Shown: piece by piece, positions 16,922 through 24,715 of the stretch | How positions within the stretch are numbered: the first letter of the stretch is position 1 | How the letters are laid out: each line of letters opens with the position of its first letter | Assembly: GCF_040253635.1 (NCBI RefSeq) | Contig: NZ_JBEJGX010000003.1 | Coordinates: 5,977,501 to 6,041,500 of the forward strand | DNA length: 64,000 bases | Source of the DNA: Streptomyces sp. Edi2 | Lineage (GTDB): Bacteria > Actinomycetota > Actinomycetes > Streptomycetales > Streptomycetaceae | Reading direction: 5' to 3' | The notes under the pieces: model-generated | The model's database searches: none | What the model was told of the DNA's origin: nothing | The model's input: only the letters and a program-made list of their open reading frames with translations | Program-made: the position numbers and the translations under genes

Positions 16922-17788
16922 TCAGCCCACACCGCTCCAGAACCCGGCGAGCGCCTCGGCCGTCTTCTGCGGCCGTTCGGCGTTGGGGGAGTGTTCGGCG
17001 CCCTCGATGACGGTGCGCCGGGCGGACAGCCGCTCGGCCATCGCATCCATCGACGGCACCGGCCAGGCGTAGTCGACGGCGCCGGAGACGACATGCGTGG
17101 CAAGCCCCGTACGGGCCAGCTCCGCCACCCGGTCGGGCTCCGCCAGCATCTGACGGCCGGTCGCGATCAGCTGCTCGGGAACGGTGTTCAGCCAACGGCG
17201 ATACAGGAACGCGCCGATCTCCGGCGGCGTCGACGCGTCCGCCGCCTCCGGAGGGTCCAGCTCGCGCATCGCCCGCCAGACGCTCTCCATGTCGAGCGTG
17301 CCCAGCGCCTCGATCAGCATCCGCACCCGGGCCTGCTGGGACGCCTCGATGGCGGCGGGCCCGGAGCAGAGCACGGTCAGCGAGCGGAACGGGGCCGCGT
17401 CGAGCAGTACGGCGGCCCGGGTGACCAGCCCGCCCAACGAGTGCCCCAGCAGATGCACAGGACCGCCGTCCGGCTCCCGCAGGGCCCGCGCCTGGGCCAG
17501 CACATCGAGCGCCAACTCCCTTTGCGCGTACGCCCGTTCATCGCGGGGGCCGGAGGATTCGTGCTGCCCGCGCCCGTCCACGGCGACCGCCCGGAACCCG
17601 GCCGCGGCGAGCGGAGCCAGCAGGGCGATGAAGTCCTCCTTGCTGCCGGTGAATCCCGGCACCAGCAGGGCGGTCCCGATCGGCGCGGCCTCGGGCCGGG
17701 CGTCGTGCACGGCGAACGCGCCGCGCTCGGTGTCGAGTCGGTACGCACGGGCGCACGCGGGCAGTGTGAGGGTGGGCGGCCTGCTCAT
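16922..17788 (-). CDS. alpha/beta-hydrolase
   Basis: 288 residues. Oxyanion region VPGFTGSKED, nucleophile elbow GHSLGG (Ser ~115), acid in SGAVDYAWPV, and His in EGAEHSPNAE near the C-terminus: a complete triad. It resembles esterases and haloperoxidase-like hydrolases; the substrate is unknown. The ATG at 17788 lies 6 nt after TAACCT with no SD, so it is probably leaderless. Confidence 0.92.
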   Translation of the reverse strand: MSRPPTLTLPACARAYRLDTERGAFAVHDARPEAAPIGTALLVPGFTGSKEDFIALLAPLAAAGFRAVAVDGRGQHESSGPRDERAYAQRELALDVLAQARALREPDGGPVHLLGHSLGGLVTRAAVLLDAAPFRSLTVLCSGPAAIEASQQARVRMLIEALGTLDMESVWRAMRELDPPEAADASTPPEIGAFLYRRWLNTVPEQLIATGRQMLAEPDRVAELARTGLATHVVSGAVDYAWPVPSMDAMAERLSARRTVIEGAEHSPNAERPQKTAEALAGFWSGVG

Positions 17789-17794
17789 GGAGTG

Positions 17795-17800
17795 AGGTTA
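17795..17800 (-). promoter_or_regulatory. -10 box TAACCT, leaderless start
   Basis: TAACCT on the minus strand, 6 nt before the ATG at 17788. No clear -35 is visible. Confidence 0.45.
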
Positions 17801-17833
17801 TCCGGGCCGGGCGGAAAACCGGGCCGGGGACGC

Positions 17834-17874
17834 CGACGACCCGGCGCCCGCACAGTGCGGGCGCCGGGTCGTCG
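17834..17874 (-). terminator. strong intrinsic hairpin after the DEAD-box gene
   Basis: Perfect 19-bp inverted repeat (17834-17852 with 17856-17874) with a 3-nt loop, 32 bp after the helicase stop codon. It insulates the hydrolase promoter downstream. Confidence 0.88.
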
Positions 17875-17905
17875 CGCCGGGATCCCGGCGTCAGCCGGGG
17901 GAGGC

Positions 17906-20236
17906 TCAGCTCTCGGGCGTGGCCTCGGCGGCGGGCGCCTTGGCGCGGGTGCGGCGGCGCACCGGCTTGGCCTCGGTGGTCTCCGTCGCCTCCGCGGCCG
18001 GCTTGGCCGCGGCCTTGCGGGTCCGCTTGGGCTTGGCCGGGGCGTCCTCGGCGGCGGGTGCGTCCGCCACGGCCTTGGCGGTGGCCGCGGCCTTCCGGGT
18101 GCGCTTGGGCTTGACCGGGGCGTCCTCGGCGGGTGCGGCCTCGGCGGTGTCGGCGGCGCTCTCGGCGGCCGGCTTGGCCGCGGCCTTGCGGGTCCGCTTG
18201 GGCTTGGCGGGCGCCTCCACGGCGGCCTCGGCCGTGTCCGCCACGACCTCGGCGGCCTTGGGGGCTGCCTTGCGGGTCCGCTTCGGCTTGGCGGGAGCCT
18301 CCACCGCGGCGTCCGCGGTGTCCGTGACGGTCTCCGTCACCGCGGCCGGTGCCGTCGCCGCGGCGGCCTTGGCGGTGCTGCGGGTCCGGCGGCGCGGCTT
18401 GGCCGGCGCCTCGGCGGGCTCGGCCACGGCCGCGGACTCGGCGATGACCGCCGCGCCCTTCGCCGCCGCGAGCGCGCTCGCCGCGGTCTCCACGGTCTGG
18501 AAGCTCCCGCTGTCCTCCGGACGGACGGGGCGGGCCCGGCGGCGGCGCGGCTTCACGGGCTCCGCCGGAGCCTCGGCCGCCACGGGGGCAGCCTGGGTCA
18601 CCTTGGGGGCAGCCTGGGCTGCCTTGGGAGCGGCCTGGGTCACCTTGGGCTCAGCCTGGGTCGCCTTGGCAGGGGCGCCCCCGGCCTCGGTGGCCGGAGC
18701 CGGGACGGCCGCTGCGCCCGAGGCCTGGCTGCCGCGGGTCCGGCGACGCCGGCGCGGCTGGCGCGGCCCGGCGGTCTCCGCACCTTCGGTGCCCTCGGCG
18801 ACGGCAGGGGACGCGGTCGCCTGCGCCTCGGCGGCGGCCGCCCCGTCCAGCGACGTACCGCCACGGGTACGGCGGCGCTGCCGCGGTGTACGGGTGCGCT
18901 GGGGGCGCTCCTCCTCGACGACGGCGCCCTTACGGGGACCACGGCCGCGGCCGCCGGTCTCGCCCAGGTCCTCGACCTCTTCCGCTGCCAGCCCGGCGCG
19001 GGTGCGCTCGTCGCGCGGCAGCACGCCCTTGGTACCCGCGGGGATGTTCAGCTGCTCGTACAGGTGCGGCGAGGTGGAGTAGGTCTCCTCCGGCTCGTCG
19101 AACGCCAGGTCCAGCGCCTTGTTGATCAGCTTCCAGCGGGGGATGTCGTCCCAGTCGACGAGGGTGACCGCGGTGCCCTTGGCGCCCGCGCGGCCCGTAC
19201 GGCCGATGCGGTGCAGGTAGGTCTTCTCCTCCTCGGGCGACTGGTAGTTGATGACGTGCGTCACGCCCTCGACGTCGATACCGCGGGCGGCGACGTCGGT
19301 GCAGACCAGGACATCGACCTTGCCGTTACGGAAGGCGCGCAGCGCCTGCTCACGGGCGCCCTGGCCGAGGTCGCCGTGCACCGCGCCGGAGGCGAAGCCA
19401 CGGCGCGCGAGCTGGTCGGCGATATCGGCGGCGGTCCGCTTCGTACGGCAGAACACCATCGCCAGGCCCCGGCCCTCGGCCTGCAGGATGCGGGCGACCA
19501 TCTCCGGCTTGTCCATGGAGTGGGCCCGGAAGACGTGCTGGGCGGTGTTGCGGACGGTCTGGCCCTCGTCGTCCGGCGCGGTGGCGCGGATGTGCGTGGG
19601 CTGCGACATGTAGCGGCGGGCCAGGGAGATGACCTGGCCGGGCATGGTCGCGGAGAACAGCATCGTCTGGCGCTTGGCCGGCAGCAGCTGGATGATCTTC
19701 TCGACGTCGGGCAGGAAGCCCAGGTCGAGCATTTCGTCGGCCTCGTCCAGCACCAGGCTCTTGACCTGGGAGAGGTCGAGCTTGCGCTGACCGGCGAGGT
19801 CGAGCAGCCGGCCGGGCGTGCCGACGATGACGTCGACGCCCTTCTTCAGCGCCTCGACCTGCGGCTCGTAGGCCCGGCCGCCGTAGATCGCCAGGACGCG
19901 GACATTGCGCACCTTGCCTGCGGTGAGCAGGTCGTTGGTGACCTGCTGGCACAGCTCACGGGTGGGCACGACCACCAGGGCCTGCGGCGCCTCGGTCAGC
20001 TGCTCGGGCTTGGCGCGGCCGGCCTCGACGTCGGCGGGGACCGTGACGCGCTCCAGGAGCGGCAGGCCGAAGCCCAGGGTCTTGCCCGTGCCGGTCTTGG
20101 CCTGGCCGATCACGTCGTTGCCGGAGAGGGCGACGGGGAGCGTCAGCTCCTGGATGGGAAAGGGGGAAATGATGCCGACGGCTTCCAGGGCCTCGGCCGT
20201 CTCGGGGAAAATGCCGAGGTCTCGAAATGTAGACAG
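17906..20236 (-). CDS. DEAD-box ATP-dependent RNA helicase with long basic repeat tail
   Basis: 776 residues if started at the CTG at 20236, which follows AGAAGAGG with 7-nt spacing and gives MSTFRDLGIFPETAEALEAV, the usual N-terminus. The first ATG/GTG (20113) would delete the Q motif (PFPIQ, residue ~29) and abut motif I. Motifs: AKTGTGKT, PTRELCQQ, TPGRLLD, DEADEMLD, SAT, DVAARGIDVEG, HRIGRTGRAG. From ~residue 400 the tail is disordered, with recurring KPKRTRKAA/RRRRTRG blocks, probably RNA-binding. Family role: ATP-driven RNA duplex unwinding in ribosome assembly or mRNA turnover. Confidence 0.92.
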   Translation of the reverse strand: MSTFRDLGIFPETAEALEAVGIISPFPIQELTLPVALSGNDVIGQAKTGTGKTLGFGLPLLERVTVPADVEAGRAKPEQLTEAPQALVVVPTRELCQQVTNDLLTAGKVRNVRVLAIYGGRAYEPQVEALKKGVDVIVGTPGRLLDLAGQRKLDLSQVKSLVLDEADEMLDLGFLPDVEKIIQLLPAKRQTMLFSATMPGQVISLARRYMSQPTHIRATAPDDEGQTVRNTAQHVFRAHSMDKPEMVARILQAEGRGLAMVFCRTKRTAADIADQLARRGFASGAVHGDLGQGAREQALRAFRNGKVDVLVCTDVAARGIDVEGVTHVINYQSPEEEKTYLHRIGRTGRAGAKGTAVTLVDWDDIPRWKLINKALDLAFDEPEETYSTSPHLYEQLNIPAGTKGVLPRDERTRAGLAAEEVEDLGETGGRGRGPRKGAVVEEERPQRTRTPRQRRRTRGGTSLDGAAAAEAQATASPAVAEGTEGAETAGPRQPRRRRRTRGSQASGAAAVPAPATEAGGAPAKATQAEPKVTQAAPKAAQAAPKVTQAAPVAAEAPAEPVKPRRRRARPVRPEDSGSFQTVETAASALAAAKGAAVIAESAAVAEPAEAPAKPRRRTRSTAKAAAATAPAAVTETVTDTADAAVEAPAKPKRTRKAAPKAAEVVADTAEAAVEAPAKPKRTRKAAAKPAAESAADTAEAAPAEDAPVKPKRTRKAAATAKAVADAPAAEDAPAKPKRTRKAAAKPAAEATETTEAKPVRRRTRAKAPAAEATPES

Positions 20237-20677
20237 AATCTTGCCTCTTCTGTGAGACGCGGCGTGAGGCGGCGAAGGGGGTCGTACCGCACCTTCGTAC
20301 GAGTTCGTACGGGGCCGGCCTGATGATGCGGCCGGTGGGGCGGGACCACTGCCAACGCTCAGGCACTCCTGCCGCGAGCGGTCTCCCTCTTGCCGTGCGT
20401 ATGTCTGCTACGCGCCGCGTCAGAGGGCGGTCGGTTTGGAGCCGATCGGGCCACCGACCGGGCATCCGCTTCGTGGAACGACCCACCGATACTCGGCAGG
20501 TCCAAATACCACTGTACCCCGGATACGGCGCGCTCATCCGAAGGCTTGTATGAGTGAGGAATACATCACGGCCCGGCGCGGCACCGGGACACCGGCCACG
20601 ACCGCCGTTCGTACGGGGGAACCGGAGTGGCTGACCAGGGCCTTCCCCGGACGGCCGAGCGGGCTATTGTGCCGGTC
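20237..20677. other. divergent intergenic region, 441 bp
   Basis: It holds the 5' leader of the DEAD-box gene (minus) and the promoter of the ferritin-like gene (plus). An octamer TTCGTACG is directly repeated (20295-20315). No protein-coding frame with an SD is convincing, and no terminator is seen. Confidence 0.4.
20665..20670 (+). promoter_or_regulatory. -10 box TATTGT, leaderless start
   Basis: TATTGT, then 7 nt, then the ATG at 20678. No SD and no clear -35. Confidence 0.45.
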
Positions 20678-21415
20678 ATGGGAACGCCTGACAACGCCGC
20701 CGCTGACGCGCGCACACACACCGGGATCGCCGCCCAGGACTGGGCGCAGGCATCCACCGAGCCCCAGTACCGGGCCGCCGTGATCGATCTGCTCGGCGCG
20801 CTCGCCTATGGCGAGCTGTCCGCCTTCGAGCGCCTGGCGGAGGACGCCAAGCTCGCGCCGACGATGGACGACAAGGCCGAGCTGGCCAAGATGGCCTCGG
20901 CCGAGTTCCACCACTTCGAGCGGCTGCGGAAGCGGCTTGCGCAGATCGAGGCGGAGCCGAACGAGGCGATGGAGCCGTTCGCCGCCGCGCTGGACGAGTT
21001 CCACCGCCAGACCGCGCCGTCGGACTGGCTGGAGGGCCTGGTCAAGGCCTACGTCGGCGACTCGATCGCCAGTGACTTCTACCGCGAGGTCGCGGCCCGG
21101 CTGGACTCCGACACCCGCGATCTGGTGCTGGCCGTACTCGACGACACCGGGCACGCCACCTTCGCCGTGGAGAAGGTGCGCGCGGCCATCGAGGCCGAGC
21201 CGCGGGTCGGCGGCCGTCTCGCGCTGTGGGCCCGCCGGCTGATGGGCGAGGCGCTGTCGCAGGCGCAGCGGGTCGTCGCGGACCGCGATGCGCTCTCCAC
21301 GATGCTGGTGGGCGGGGTGGCCGACGGCTTCGACCTGGCCGAGGTGGGCCGGATGTTCTCGCGGATCACCGAGGCGCACACCAAGCGGATGGCGGCGCTG
21401 GGCCTCGCGGCCTGA
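20678..21415 (+). CDS. ferritin-like fold protein, MiaE-like family
   Basis: 245 residues. It is all-helical with ferritin-type metal ligands: LAYGELSAFERLAED (Glu), MASAEFHHFERLRKRL (E-x-x-H) and a second pair in the C-terminal half (DDTGHATFAVEKVRAAIE). It matches the actinobacterial family annotated as tRNA-(ms2io6A)-hydroxylase-like (MiaE_2). A di-iron oxygenase or storage role is inferred; tRNA hydroxylation is not proven for this family. Divergent from the DEAD-box helicase, beside DUF3107. Confidence 0.85.
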   Translation: MGTPDNAAADARTHTGIAAQDWAQASTEPQYRAAVIDLLGALAYGELSAFERLAEDAKLAPTMDDKAELAKMASAEFHHFERLRKRLAQIEAEPNEAMEPFAAALDEFHRQTAPSDWLEGLVKAYVGDSIASDFYREVAARLDSDTRDLVLAVLDDTGHATFAVEKVRAAIEAEPRVGGRLALWARRLMGEALSQAQRVVADRDALSTMLVGGVADGFDLAEVGRMFSRITEAHTKRMAALGLAA

Positions 21416-21439
21416 CCCGCGAGGGGCGCGCCGGGCGGT

Positions 21440-21730
21440 TCAGGCCGTCCGGTGCCCCTTCAAGGGGGTGGCCGGCCGCCGAAAGCGCCGGCGCGGCGGG
21501 CGCGCCACGACCGACAGCAGGGCCGCGCCCACGGCGATCGCGGCCACCATCACCTGGACGGGGTGGCCCGGGCCGAGGATCGAGCGGGTCAGCAGCGCGC
21601 CGAGCAGCGCCGCGACCGGGCCGGTCGCCAGGGTGAGGGCGCGTGCGGGGAAACGGTCGGGCAGCCATCGCGTGGCGGACAGGGCGGTGGCGAAGCCGAT
21701 GAGCACGGCGCCGAGCGCTTCCCAGATCAT
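21440..21730 (-). CDS. small membrane protein
   Basis: 96 residues. The ATG at 21730 has an excellent SD (GGGAGGG, 6-nt spacing). Three hydrophobic segments: ~5-22, ~32-52 and ~58-76, then a strongly basic tail (RPPRRRFRRPATPLKGHR) likely on the cytoplasmic side. No family recognised. Its stop is 25 bp from the stop of the convergent ferritin-like gene. Confidence 0.75.
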   Translation of the reverse strand: MIWEALGAVLIGFATALSATRWLPDRFPARALTLATGPVAALLGALLTRSILGPGHPVQVMVAAIAVGAALLSVVARPPRRRFRRPATPLKGHRTA

Positions 21731-21923
21731 GCTGTTCCCTCCCGTGTGACGGTGCCGATCAGCTGAACAAATCGGTCACAGGCGGTCGTACCCAGGGGGC
21801 ACCGGCAGCAACCCTCCCTGCGCAGGTCCCGTGCCTGATCAGCCCAGCCGGACCGACTCGAACGGCCTGATCTGCGGAAAGGCGGCGGGCAGGGGCCGGA
21901 AACGGGCGGGGGAACAGCGCGGT

Positions 21924-21994
21924 GAAACCGGGGCGATCCGGCAAGATCCGCGGAGAACCGGGGCGATCGGGCGAGGTCCGGGAGAACCGGGGGG
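21924..21994. repeat. imperfect ~30-bp tandem repeats
   Basis: Units beginning GAAACCGGGGCGATC or GAACCGGGGCGATC recur about every 30 bp (starts ~21924, ~21954, ~21983; the last is partial). They lie in the 384-bp gap between the small membrane protein and DUF3107. I see no gene here. Confidence 0.6.
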
Positions 21995-22038
21995 AACCGG
22001 TGAGACGCGACGGGCCGGCGCGCGGAAGGCGGCAGGAA

Positions 22039-22080
22039 AAGGGCGGCGGCCCGGAGTGAGATCTCCGGGCCGCCGCCCTT
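22039..22080 (-). terminator. intrinsic terminator after DUF3107
   Basis: Perfect 18-bp inverted repeat (22039-22056 with 22063-22080), loop TGAGAT, 35 bp past the DUF3107 stop. Confidence 0.88.
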
Positions 22081-22114
22081 GTCACCTGCGGGCGCCGCAT
22101 CGGGCGCCCCCTGC

Positions 22115-22342
22115 TCAGAGCGCGCCGAAACCGACCTTGCGGGCGGTGGGCTCGCCGATCTCCACATAGGCCAGCCGGTCCGCCGGGACCAGGACCTTGC
22201 GACCGTGGTCGTCCACCAGGCTCAGCAGCTGTGACTTGCCGCCCAGCGCGTCGGACACCGCGCTCTCGACCTCTTCGGCAGACTGCCCGCTCTCCAGAAC
22301 GATCTCGCGGGGTGCGTGCTGCACGCCGATCTTGACCTCCAC
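22115..22342 (-). CDS. DUF3107 protein
   Basis: 75 residues from the GTG at 22342, preceded by GGAGGG. Protein begins VEVKIGVQHAPREIVLESGQ and has the DUF3107 pattern (ESGQSAEEVESAVSDAL, DDHGRKVLVPADRLAYVEIG). It is a small actinobacterial alpha/beta protein, always in this neighbourhood in my recollection. Function is unknown. A weak 7-bp hairpin (22372-22389) lies between it and the upstream tetR gene. Confidence 0.88.
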   Translation of the reverse strand: MEVKIGVQHAPREIVLESGQSAEEVESAVSDALGGKSQLLSLVDDHGRKVLVPADRLAYVEIGEPTARKVGFGAL

Positions 22343-22481
22343 GGCTTTTGTCCCTCCGACGGTCCGGGGATCCCCAGCGTCAGCTGGGGGAGGATGCGCG
22401 GTCATCGCGCCGTACGCAGCACACATTAGCCCGGTCCGGGGACGCGCAGGACGCCCTGGACCACGCCTGCAGCGAACACGG

Positions 22482-23123
22482 TCAGTGCGTGTCGCTGCCG
22501 TGCAGCGGGAAGCCGGCGATGCCCTTCCACGCGAGCGAGGTCAGCAGCTGCACCGCGGTGTCCCGCGGCACCTTGCTCTCCGAGGACAGCCAGTACCGGG
22601 CCACGACCTGGGAGACGCCGCCCAGGCCCACGGCGAGCAGCATCGACTCGTCCCGCGACAGGCCGGTGTCCTCGGCGATCACCGCGCTTATGGCCTCGGC
22701 GCACTCCAGCGACACCTTGTCCACGCGCTCGCGGACCGCCGGTTCATTGGTGAGGTCCGACTCGAACACCAGTCGGAAGGCGCCGCCCGGGTCCTCCACG
22801 TAGGCGAAGTAGGCGTCCATGGTGGCGGCGACCCGCTGCTTGTTGTCGGTCGTCGACGCCAGCGCCGTGCGCACCGACTGCAGCAGGGCCTCGCAGTGCT
22901 GGTCCAGCAGGGCGAGGTAGAGATCCAGCTTGCCCGGGAAGTGCTGGTAGAGCACGGGCTTGCTGACGCCCGCCCGCTCGGCGATGTCGTCCATCGCGGC
23001 CGCGTGGTAGCCCTGTGCGACGAAAACCTCCTGGGCGGCGCCCAGAAGCTGATTGCGCCGGGCCCGTCGTGGCAGGCGTGTGCCCCGCGGGCGCGTCGCC
23101 TCGGTCTGCTCGATGGCGCTCAC
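22482..23123 (-). CDS. TetR-family transcriptional regulator
   Basis: 213 residues from the GTG at 23123, chosen for the GGGAGG 4 nt upstream. The N-terminal DNA-binding domain reads RRARRNQLLGAAQEVFVAQG, then AAAMDDIAERAGVSKPVLYQHFPGKLDLYLALL, the classical TetR helix-turn-helix. The C-terminal ligand domain (~70-205) is helical, with a ligand-pocket pattern of the TetR_C family. The target is unknown. It lies upstream of DUF3107 on the same strand. Confidence 0.93.
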   Translation of the reverse strand: MSAIEQTEATRPRGTRLPRRARRNQLLGAAQEVFVAQGYHAAAMDDIAERAGVSKPVLYQHFPGKLDLYLALLDQHCEALLQSVRTALASTTDNKQRVAATMDAYFAYVEDPGGAFRLVFESDLTNEPAVRERVDKVSLECAEAISAVIAEDTGLSRDESMLLAVGLGGVSQVVARYWLSSESKVPRDTAVQLLTSLAWKGIAGFPLHGSDTH

Positions 23124-23271
23124 GCTGCCTCCCAGAAGTTGTTCCGTACGCGGTCCGTGCAAGGTGGTGCACCGCGCCCGCCATCGTACTTTTGGGTAAC
23201 CCGGCTGTGCGCGGTCGAGGCCGAGAATTTCTGCCCGGCACCCCTCGCGGAAGCCGACAAAACCTCCCGGG

Positions 23272-23490
23272 TCATCGGTATTCGTCTTCGTTGAGCTCCA
23301 CGACGCGGGCCTGTTCGGCGAGATCCGCCTCGTTCGCCTCGTCCGGATCGTGGGCGGTCAGCGGCTCGTCCCGCTGCGGTGCGAGATCGGCGTACTGCTC
23401 GGCGGTGTCCGCTTCGGGGGCTTCGACGTCGATATCGGTGGCGTCGCTCTCGTCCGTGAAGGTCTCCGGGTCTGTCGGGTCGACGCGCAT
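23272..23490 (-). CDS. small acidic protein, 72 residues
   Basis: ATG at 23490 with GAGGAG 5 nt upstream. Protein MRVDPTDPETFTDESDATDI continues with an Asp/Glu-dominated sequence (about one third acidic) and ends ARVVELNEDEYR. It is probably disordered. I recall this type as conserved in streptomycetes, but no family or role is known to me. It lies upstream of tetR, same strand. Confidence 0.7.
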   Translation of the reverse strand: MRVDPTDPETFTDESDATDIDVEAPEADTAEQYADLAPQRDEPLTAHDPDEANEADLAEQARVVELNEDEYR

Positions 23491-23650
23491 GGTGGCTCCT
23501 CTTTCCCGCGTGCTCGTTCGTCGGCTGGTGCCTTTGGCATGAAAGCAGGGGCCGGGGCGGCTGCCCTCGCCTACGAGCGTAGGAGAGTGGCCGCGGCAGC
23601 GCGATGCGGTGTGTGACCGCGGACACACGATCGGGGGCGTGATCGTCTCG

Positions 23651-23656
23651 TAACAT
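23651..23656 (+). promoter_or_regulatory. -10 box TAACAT, leaderless start
   Basis: TAACAT, then 7 nt, then the ATG at 23664. No SD. Confidence 0.45.
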
Positions 23657-23663
23657 CGTTCCC

Positions 23664-24707
23664 ATGTCTTCGACCGAGTCGCCGGACACCGCGACCGCCG
23701 CTTTCCCGGTGCCACCGGCCGGCCCCGGCCGGCACGGCGGGGCGGAGACGGTGCGCACCGTGACCCTGCCGGGCCTGACGCTGACCGTACGGGCACCCGC
23801 CGGGCCGCCCGCGCACGGCGACGAGGGAGACGAGCGAGCGGAGGAGGCCGCGGGCGGTGGCGCCGCGGAGGAGCGCGAGCCCGCGCTCTACGTCCACGGC
23901 CTCGGCGGCTCCTCGCAGAACTGGTCGGACCTGATGCCGCTGCTCGCCGACCGGGTGGACGGCGAGGCGGTCGACCTGCCCGGCTTCGGCCACTCGCCGC
24001 CGCCCCACGACGGCAACTACTCCGTCTCCGCGCAGGCCCGGGCGGTCATCCGCCACCTCGACGCGGCCGGGCGCGGCCCCGTCCACCTCATCGGCAACTC
24101 CATGGGCGGTGCCGTGTCGACCCGGGTGGCGGCGGTGCGGCCCGACCTCGTCCGCACCCTGACGCTGGTCTCCCCGGCGCTGCCCGAAGTGCCGCCGCAG
24201 CTGACCGCGGTGCCCACGGCGCTGCTGGCCGTCCCCGGTATCGTCGGGCTCTTCGGCCGGCTCACCCATGACTGGACGCCCGAGCGCCGCACCCGCGAGG
24301 TGCTGGCGCTCTGTTACGGCGACCCCGGCCGGGTCAGCCCGGAAGGGTTCAACGCCGCGGCCGAGGAGTATGCGCGACGGCTGGAACTCCCGTATTTCTG
24401 GGAGGTGATGCAGCGCTCGGCCCGTGGTCTGGTGAACGCCTACACGCTGGGCGGACAGCATAATTTGTGGCGTCAGGCAGAGAGAGTTCTCGCCCCCACC
24501 CTTCTCGTCTACGGTGGACGCGACCGCCTGGTCTCCTACCGGATGGCGCGGCGGGCGGCCGCGGCGTTCCGCGGTTCGCGACTGCTGACGCTGCCGGAGG
24601 CGGGGCATGTGGCGATGATGGAATACCCGGAGACAGTGGCGCGGGCCGTCCGCGAACTGCTCGACAGTGAAGTGACCGATGTGACCGCTGATGCGGGCAG
24701 GAGCTGA
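23664..24707 (+). CDS. alpha/beta-hydrolase
   Basis: 347 residues. HG-x-G oxyanion motif YVHGLGGSSQNW, nucleophile GNSMGGA (Ser ~149), acid in YGGRDRLVSYRMA, and His in EAGHVAMMEYPE: an intact triad. The first ~75 residues are a low-complexity Ala/Gly/Glu-rich extension. It resembles esterases and C-C hydrolases; the substrate is unknown. The DUF3152 gene starts 8 bp after its stop, so the two are likely co-transcribed. Confidence 0.92.
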   Translation: MSSTESPDTATAAFPVPPAGPGRHGGAETVRTVTLPGLTLTVRAPAGPPAHGDEGDERAEEAAGGGAAEEREPALYVHGLGGSSQNWSDLMPLLADRVDGEAVDLPGFGHSPPPHDGNYSVSAQARAVIRHLDAAGRGPVHLIGNSMGGAVSTRVAAVRPDLVRTLTLVSPALPEVPPQLTAVPTALLAVPGIVGLFGRLTHDWTPERRTREVLALCYGDPGRVSPEGFNAAAEEYARRLELPYFWEVMQRSARGLVNAYTLGGQHNLWRQAERVLAPTLLVYGGRDRLVSYRMARRAAAAFRGSRLLTLPEAGHVAMMEYPETVARAVRELLDSEVTDVTADAGRS

Positions 24708-24715
24708 CACGCCCC

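Noticed and set aside
16556..20323. A 1255-codon open frame antisense to the DEAD-box helicase, and similar long antisense frames (e.g. 41228-45076, 2630-4762, 34290-36056).
   Set aside because: They are shadows caused by high GC at third codon positions. Their translations are low-complexity Arg/Gly/Ala/Pro without domains, while the opposite strand encodes recognisable proteins.
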